From the NCBI GenBank assembly GCA_003233115.1, contig QIKV01000124.1:17982-81981 (forward strand): DNA of 64,000 nt. The letters run 5' to 3'. Below the pieces are notes generated by a model. It worked only from the letters and a program-made list of their open reading frames with translations, was not told the origin of the DNA and ran no database searches. Shown piece by piece: positions 59,198-64,000 of this stretch. Numbering within the stretch: the stretch's first letter is position 1; each line of letters begins with the position of its first letter. The stretch comes from Oceanospirillales bacterium. Lineage in GTDB: Bacteria; Pseudomonadota; Gammaproteobacteria; Xanthomonadales; SZUA-36. The translations under genes were made by a program, and so were the position numbers.

Positions 59198-61132
59198 TCA
59201 ATTCAGAAAACGGTCGAACCACAGGGTCATTCGCTCAAGTACGTCCAGTTTGTGCAGTTCCTCCTTGATGCTGTGAAGTTCGCGCGGGTAGATGACTAAC
59301 TCTGTTTCCACATTATATCGCCGCAAGCCACGGTAAAATTGCCAGTTCTGTGCCAGCGGATCAATCGGATCATTCTCACCCACCAATATCAGTGCAGGTG
59401 TACGGACGTTTTTGACGTAGGTTAACGGCGACATGCGGATGAAATCGTCAAGATTCTCATACGGGGTTCCGAGAAACCAGGTGTCGTAGGCATTGATATC
59501 TGCTTTTTCCGTTCCGTATTCAACTGCCAGGTCGGTCATGGGTGCACCGATGACGGCGGCCTTGAATCGGCGGGTTTGGGTAATTGCCCAGGCGCTCATG
59601 TACCCGCCGTACGACCAACCGCCAATCCCGAGGCGATCCGGGTCCGCGATACCACGGTCAATGAGTGCGTCGATGCCCGTCATGACATCGCGAAAATCCC
59701 CGCCACCCCAATCCCGTCGGTTGGATCGTACAAATGACAGTCCATAACCGACTGAGCCGCGGATGTTGGGGGTAAGAATTGCATATCCTCGTGCAGCAAG
59801 TAGCTGAGCCCAGTCATTGACACGGTTCGACCACCGGCCGGCAGGTCCGCCATGCACCAGGGTAATCAGTGGCAGGGGTGAGTTGTGCGGTTCGGCTGGC
59901 AAAAAAAGTGCTGCCTCAATCGTCATGCCGTCAGTATTGGCATAGACAAAACGCTGCGGCGCTATCAGTTTGGGGAAACTGGTATGCAGGCTACTGACCT
60001 GGCGCTCTTTTTGTCCGTCGCTGATCCACAATTCGGGCGGCATAGTGGCACTGGAACGAACGGATGCCAGCAGATCCCCGTTGCTCGCAACATCCCAAAG
60101 CAATTGACCAGGAAAGTTTTGTCGCCGGGTGACCTTGCCCGCCGTGTTCATCCGGTAAAGCGTACTGCCAAGTCCTTCGCCCGCGAGAATCAGTATCGAG
60201 TCGCGCTTGCGCCACACGAATTTGCTTATGAGCCGGTCAATGATGGGGGACGTCAGGTTACGGGGGGCGTCACCCGTGATCGATTGCAGGTAAATATCAT
60301 GCGGTATCGGTCCACCATCGGAAACGCCGATATAAGCAAGAGTCTTACCATCCGGCGAGACCTGCAGCCCCTGGACAGGCCCATCCGGTTTTCCCAGGCC
60401 ACGCATTTTTCCACCTTCCCGGTCAATGACATAAAGTTCGTCGGACAGAAGCTCTGGTTTGCGGGTGTTGTTTGCCGCGATGACAAACTGTTCGCTATTT
60501 GGCAGCCATGCGAATTCAGAAACAGTCCAGCCACCCTTGGCAAGTAGCTCGTGAACTTCCCGCGACTTTACCCCAACGGTCCATAGCTGATCGGCTTTGT
60601 AGTCTTCGCTGGCGAGCCTTTCGTCATCCTTGCTGGCCTGGTTCTGCTGGTTTGGAGTTGCGGCTTTTGGTTTGGCCAGATAGGCGATGGTGCGCCCGTC
60701 AGGCGACCATTTGAATGATCCGATAGTGGCGTCAGTGCTGGACAGGCGCTGCCCTTCACCACCTGACATTGGCAAAAGGAAAATCTGCGGCGTCTGATCC
60801 TCCCGTTCGGATAAAAAACCGAGCGTTTGACCGTCGGGCGCCCAACGAGGCGAGCGGTCTTTTTTGCCGATCGTTGTCAGCCGCCGAAACACATCGGATG
60901 TCCGCTCATAAAGCCAAATACTGCTGCGTTTTTTATCCCCCTGCACAGGCTCGGTAACAACGACTGCAACGCGCCTGCCATCCGGTGATACTGCCGCCTC
61001 ACTCAGTCGATACTGCTTCAGCAGTTCCGCGGCCTGAAGCGTTTCATCCGCGTACGCCCAACGAAGGTTTACGCTCATCAGAGCTACAAAAATAATGATG
61101 ATTTTGAATGTGAACTCGTGTGTTTGATGCAT
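59198..61132 (-). CDS. S9 family (prolyl oligopeptidase-type) peptidase
   Basis: N-terminal WD40/TolB-like propeller (SPDGRTIAYLA), LVHGGPAGRW, GIGGWSYGGYMSAWAITQ, ILVGENDPIDPLAQN. Confidence 0.94.
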   Translation of the reverse strand: MHQTHEFTFKIIIIFVALMSVNLRWAYADETLQAAELLKQYRLSEAAVSPDGRRVAVVVTEPVQGDKKRSSIWLYERTSDVFRRLTTIGKKDRSPRWAPDGQTLGFLSEREDQTPQIFLLPMSGGEGQRLSSTDATIGSFKWSPDGRTIAYLAKPKAATPNQQNQASKDDERLASEDYKADQLWTVGVKSREVHELLAKGGWTVSEFAWLPNSEQFVIAANNTRKPELLSDELYVIDREGGKMRGLGKPDGPVQGLQVSPDGKTLAYIGVSDGGPIPHDIYLQSITGDAPRNLTSPIIDRLISKFVWRKRDSILILAGEGLGSTLYRMNTAGKVTRRQNFPGQLLWDVASNGDLLASVRSSATMPPELWISDGQKERQVSSLHTSFPKLIAPQRFVYANTDGMTIEAALFLPAEPHNSPLPLITLVHGGPAGRWSNRVNDWAQLLAARGYAILTPNIRGSVGYGLSFVRSNRRDWGGGDFRDVMTGIDALIDRGIADPDRLGIGGWSYGGYMSAWAITQTRRFKAAVIGAPMTDLAVEYGTEKADINAYDTWFLGTPYENLDDFIRMSPLTYVKNVRTPALILVGENDPIDPLAQNWQFYRGLRRYNVETELVIYPRELHSIKEELHKLDVLERMTLWFDRFLN

Positions 61133-61184
61133 GATCTAAGTACCAATTTCCCCTGGACTGTGCATTGAGAGGGCGTACTCGATT

Positions 61185-64000
61185 TTACGGCTTGATGTTT
61201 GCTACAAGCAACTGGCGCGCTTGATCGGCACTGATATCTTTGCGTTCGGCATAATCCAGCAACTGATCTTCAAGTATATTTCCTAACACAAAGTAGCGGC
61301 TCTGCGGGTGGGCAAAGTAATAACCGCTTACCGATGCCGCCGGCAGCATGGCGTAGCCGCTGGTCAACTGCATCTGCGAATTGGTCCCGGCATCCAGTAG
61401 GGTAAATATCTTTTCCTTCTCGCTGTGGTCCGGGCAAGCCGGGTAACCGGGGGCAGGGCGGATGCCACTGTATTGTTCCGTGATAAGTGCTTCGCTATCC
61501 AGTGACTCCCGGGGGGCATACGCCCACAAGGTTCGGCGTACCAGGCGGTGGCTGAATTCCGCAAGCGCTTCGGCCAGCCTGTCAGCCAGTGCTTTGAGCA
61601 GGATGGATGAGTAGACATCCTGGGTTTTATCAAATTCTGCCAGTTTTTCCTCTATTCCCAAGCCCGCGGTAACGGCGAATAACCCGATGTGATCCCTGTG
61701 GCCGGATGCTGCCGGAGCAATAAAATCTGCCAGGCAACGGTTAAAGCGACCACTGGCTTTGGCCTTTTGCTGGCGCAGGAAGTTCAGGTGCAGGTGCTCT
61801 GCTGTGCGTGCGGCATCGCAGTATATGACAACATCATCCTGCTCTGACGCCGCTGGGAAAATGCCGACAGTGGCGCGTGCACGCAACCATTTTTCAGCAA
61901 TGATTTGCTCCAGCATGGCCTGGGCGTCCGTGAACAATGCACGCGCTGCCTCGCCTTTTTCGTCGTCTGCAAGGATAGCCGGATAGCGGCCTGACAGTTC
62001 CCAGGTCTGGAAAAAGGGTGTCCAGTCGATCAGAGGCACCAACTCAGCCAGTGCCACATCATCAAAAACATGCAGGCCGGGGTTGGCTGGCTGGTGGATT
62101 TCGGCGGCCTGCCAAGGTGGTGAAAAAGCATTGCTGCGGGCTGCTGAAAGGCTGATCGGTGGTGTGCGCGTACTGCCCTTTGCGCGTCGCTCACGCATGC
62201 TTGCATAATCTTGAGCCACACTTTCAGACAATATTCTGCGCTCGCTTTCGCTGCTCAGTTTCCTGGCGACCCCCACGGCCCGGGAGGCATCCTTGACCCA
62301 GAAAACCCCATTGGAATATTCAGGATCAATACGTATTGCTGTATGTAAAGGCGAAGTGGTCGCGCCGCCGATCATGAGCGGCTGTTGCATACCCCGGCGT
62401 TGCATTTCAGCGGCAACCAGGCGCATTTCCTCCAGCGAAGGAGTGATCAGACCGGACAGGCCAATAATGTCCACTTGCTGTTTATGTGCGGTTTCAAGGA
62501 TGGTTTCCGCAGTTACCATGACGCCGAGGTCAATAACCTCGAAATGATTGCAGCTAAGTACCACCGCGACAATATTTTTACCGATATCGTGGACATCACC
62601 TTTGACGGTTGCCATCAGGATTCGAGTCAATCTTTTTCCATGGTCACCGGCCTGGCGTTTTTCCTCTTCAATATATGGGATCAGCACAGCCACAGCCTGT
62701 TTCATAACCCGTGCGCTTTTGACCACCTGTGGCAGAAACATGCGGCCGTCGCCGAACAGGTCACCGACGACGTTCATGCCGTCCATCAATGGCCCTTCGA
62801 TAACGTCCAGTGCCCGGGAAACCTTCAGCCGGGCTTCCTCTGTGTCTTCCTGTATGAAGGTATTGATGCCCTTGACCAGCGCGTGTTTCAAGCGGTCTTC
62901 TACAGGCTCTGAGCGCCAGGCCGCGCTGGTAGTTTCAACTTCACGGTTACCCTGGAACGCCTGCGCCAGCTTGAGCAGGCGGTCAGTTGAGTCCGCGCGC
63001 CTGTTCAGCACGACATCCTCAACGGCTTCGCGCAATCCGGGATCGATCTCGTCATAGACTTCCAGTTGGCCGGCATTGACAATGCCCATGTCCATGCCGG
63101 CGTGCACAGCGTGGTACAGGAATACGCTGTGAATGGCTTCGCGGACCCGGTTCTGACCCCGGAATGAAAATGAAATATTGCTGACACCGCCGGAGATAAG
63201 CGCACCGGGGCAGGCTTGCTTGATTCGCCGGGTGGCCTCAATGAAATCCATCCCGTAATTATTGTGTTCTTCAATACCGGTGGCCACGGCAAAAATGTTC
63301 GGGTCAAAAATGATGTCTTCCGGCGGAAAACCAACCTCACGGGTTAACAGTTTCCACGCCCGTTCGCAGATGCTGACACGTTTCTCCAGGTTGTCTGCTT
63401 GCCCGTTTTCGTCAAATGCCATGACGATGACAGCGGCACCGAAGCGCAGGATTGTTTGTGCCTGCTGCAGAAAAATGGTTTCACCTTCTTTCAGGCTGAT
63501 CGAATTGACCACACCTTTACCCTGCAAACAGGCCAGCCCGGCTTCCAACACATCCCAGCGTGAGGAGTCCAGCATGATCGGCACACGCGCAATATCAGGC
63601 TCTGACCCGATCTGGTGCAGGAAGCGCGTCAAAACCGCCTTTGAATCGAGCAGGCCCTCGTCCATATTGATATCAATGATCTGTGCGCCATTTTCGATCT
63701 GCTGGCGGGCGACCTCCACTGCGGCTTCAAAATCATCGGCCTCGATCAGGCGGCGGAATATGGCCGAACCCGTGACGTTGGTGCGCTCACCGATATTGAC
63801 GAAGTTCAGTGCAGGTGTGAGTGTCAGGGGTTCCAGGCCGGCCAGGCGGCAAAATGGAACAGCTTCCGGTATGGTCCTGGGTTGCCGGTTTTGAAGTGCG
63901 TTGACAATTGCGCTGATGTGTTGCGGGGTGGTGCCGCAGCATCCACCAGCGATGTTAATCAACCCGTGGGCAGCGAAATCCTCCAGTACGCCGGCCATGT
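61185..64000 (-). CDS. metH: Cobalamin-dependent methionine synthase, 5' end beyond right window edge
   Basis: [11 protein letters not shown] (zinc site of Hcy domain), [50 protein letters not shown] (B12 DxHxxG), C-terminal activation-domain-like region. Confidence 0.96.
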   Translation of the reverse strand, partial: MAGVLEDFAAHGLINIAGGCCGTTPQHISAIVNALQNRQPRTIPEAVPFCRLAGLEPLTLTPALNFVNIGERTNVTGSAIFRRLIEADDFEAAVEVARQQIENGAQIIDINMDEGLLDSKAVLTRFLHQIGSEPDIARVPIMLDSSRWDVLEAGLACLQGKGVVNSISLKEGETIFLQQAQTILRFGAAVIVMAFDENGQADNLEKRVSICERAWKLLTREVGFPPEDIIFDPNIFAVATGIEEHNNYGMDFIEATRRIKQACPGALISGGVSNISFSFRGQNRVREAIHSVFLYHAVHAGMDMGIVNAGQLEVYDEIDPGLREAVEDVVLNRRADSTDRLLKLAQAFQGNREVETTSAAWRSEPVEDRLKHALVKGINTFIQEDTEEARLKVSRALDVIEGPLMDGMNVVGDLFGDGRMFLPQVVKSARVMKQAVAVLIPYIEEEKRQAGDHGKRLTRILMATVKGDVHDIGKNIVAVVLSCNHFEVIDLGVMVTAETILETAHKQQVDIIGLSGLITPSLEEMRLVAAEMQRRGMQQPLMIGGATTSPLHTAIRIDPEYSNGVFWVKDASRAVGVARKLSSESERRILSESVAQDYASMRERRAKGSTRTPPISLSAARSNAFSPPWQAAEIHQPANPGLHVFDDVALAELVPLIDWTPFFQTWELSGRYPAILADDEKGEAARALFTDAQAMLEQIIAEKWLRARATVGIFPAASEQDDVVIYCDAARTAEHLHLNFLRQQKAKASGRFNRCLADFIAPAASGHRDHIGLFAVTAGLGIEEKLAEFDKTQDVYSSILLKALADRLAEALAEFSHRLVRRTLWAYAPRESLDSEALITEQYSGIRPAPGYPACPDHSEKEKIFTLLDAGTNSQMQLTSGYAMLPAASVSGYYFAHPQSRYFVLGNILEDQLLDYAERKDISADQARQLLVANIKP

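Noticed and set aside
59885-60547. 220-aa plus-strand ORF opposite the S9 peptidase
   Set aside because: Antisense to a well-supported peptidase; no motif.
1-64000. Searched by eye for tRNA/rRNA genes, integrases, transposases, toxin-antitoxin pairs, restriction systems and phage genes
   Set aside because: None recognised; a tRNAscan/Infernal run would be needed to exclude small RNAs formally.

Overview
64 kb chromosomal window, probably from a gammaproteobacterium (inferred from gyrA, the ccm genes, lpxH, and the divergent tesA/ybbA-like pair). It is densely coding, about 57 credible CDSs, with no rRNA, convincing tRNA, prophage or CRISPR. CDSs run off both ends: an uncharacterised minus-strand ORF at 1-669 that the ORF track misses, and metH at the right edge. 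Main blocks: (i) a regulatory locus at 6.5-11.2 kb with a GAF-PP2C phosphatase, RsbW-like kinase, STAS antagonist, ECF sigma, membrane anti-sigma-like protein and PrsW-like intramembrane protease; (ii) a copper cluster at 18.6-22.2 kb (Cys-rich leader protein, CopA, CopB, DUF411); (iii) ccmF-ccmH-ccmI-dsbE-ccdA at 42-47 kb; (iv) an overlapping five-gene pantothenate/CoA operon at 47.2-51.5 kb led by a DUF2520-like dehydrogenase that may be a PanG-type ketopantoate reductase; (v) an apparently orphan imuB; (vi) a YtrA-like GntR/ABC set. Non-coding highlights are a 255-bp MITE-like element with perfect 25-bp TIRs flanked by CTAG and two further internal inverted repeats (14559-14813), a compact tandem/palindromic motif cluster at 3617-3677, and two convergent gene pairs whose shared hairpin contains both stop codons. 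I do not see an unmistakable new system. The sigma-regulation locus and the MITE-like element are the best leads.
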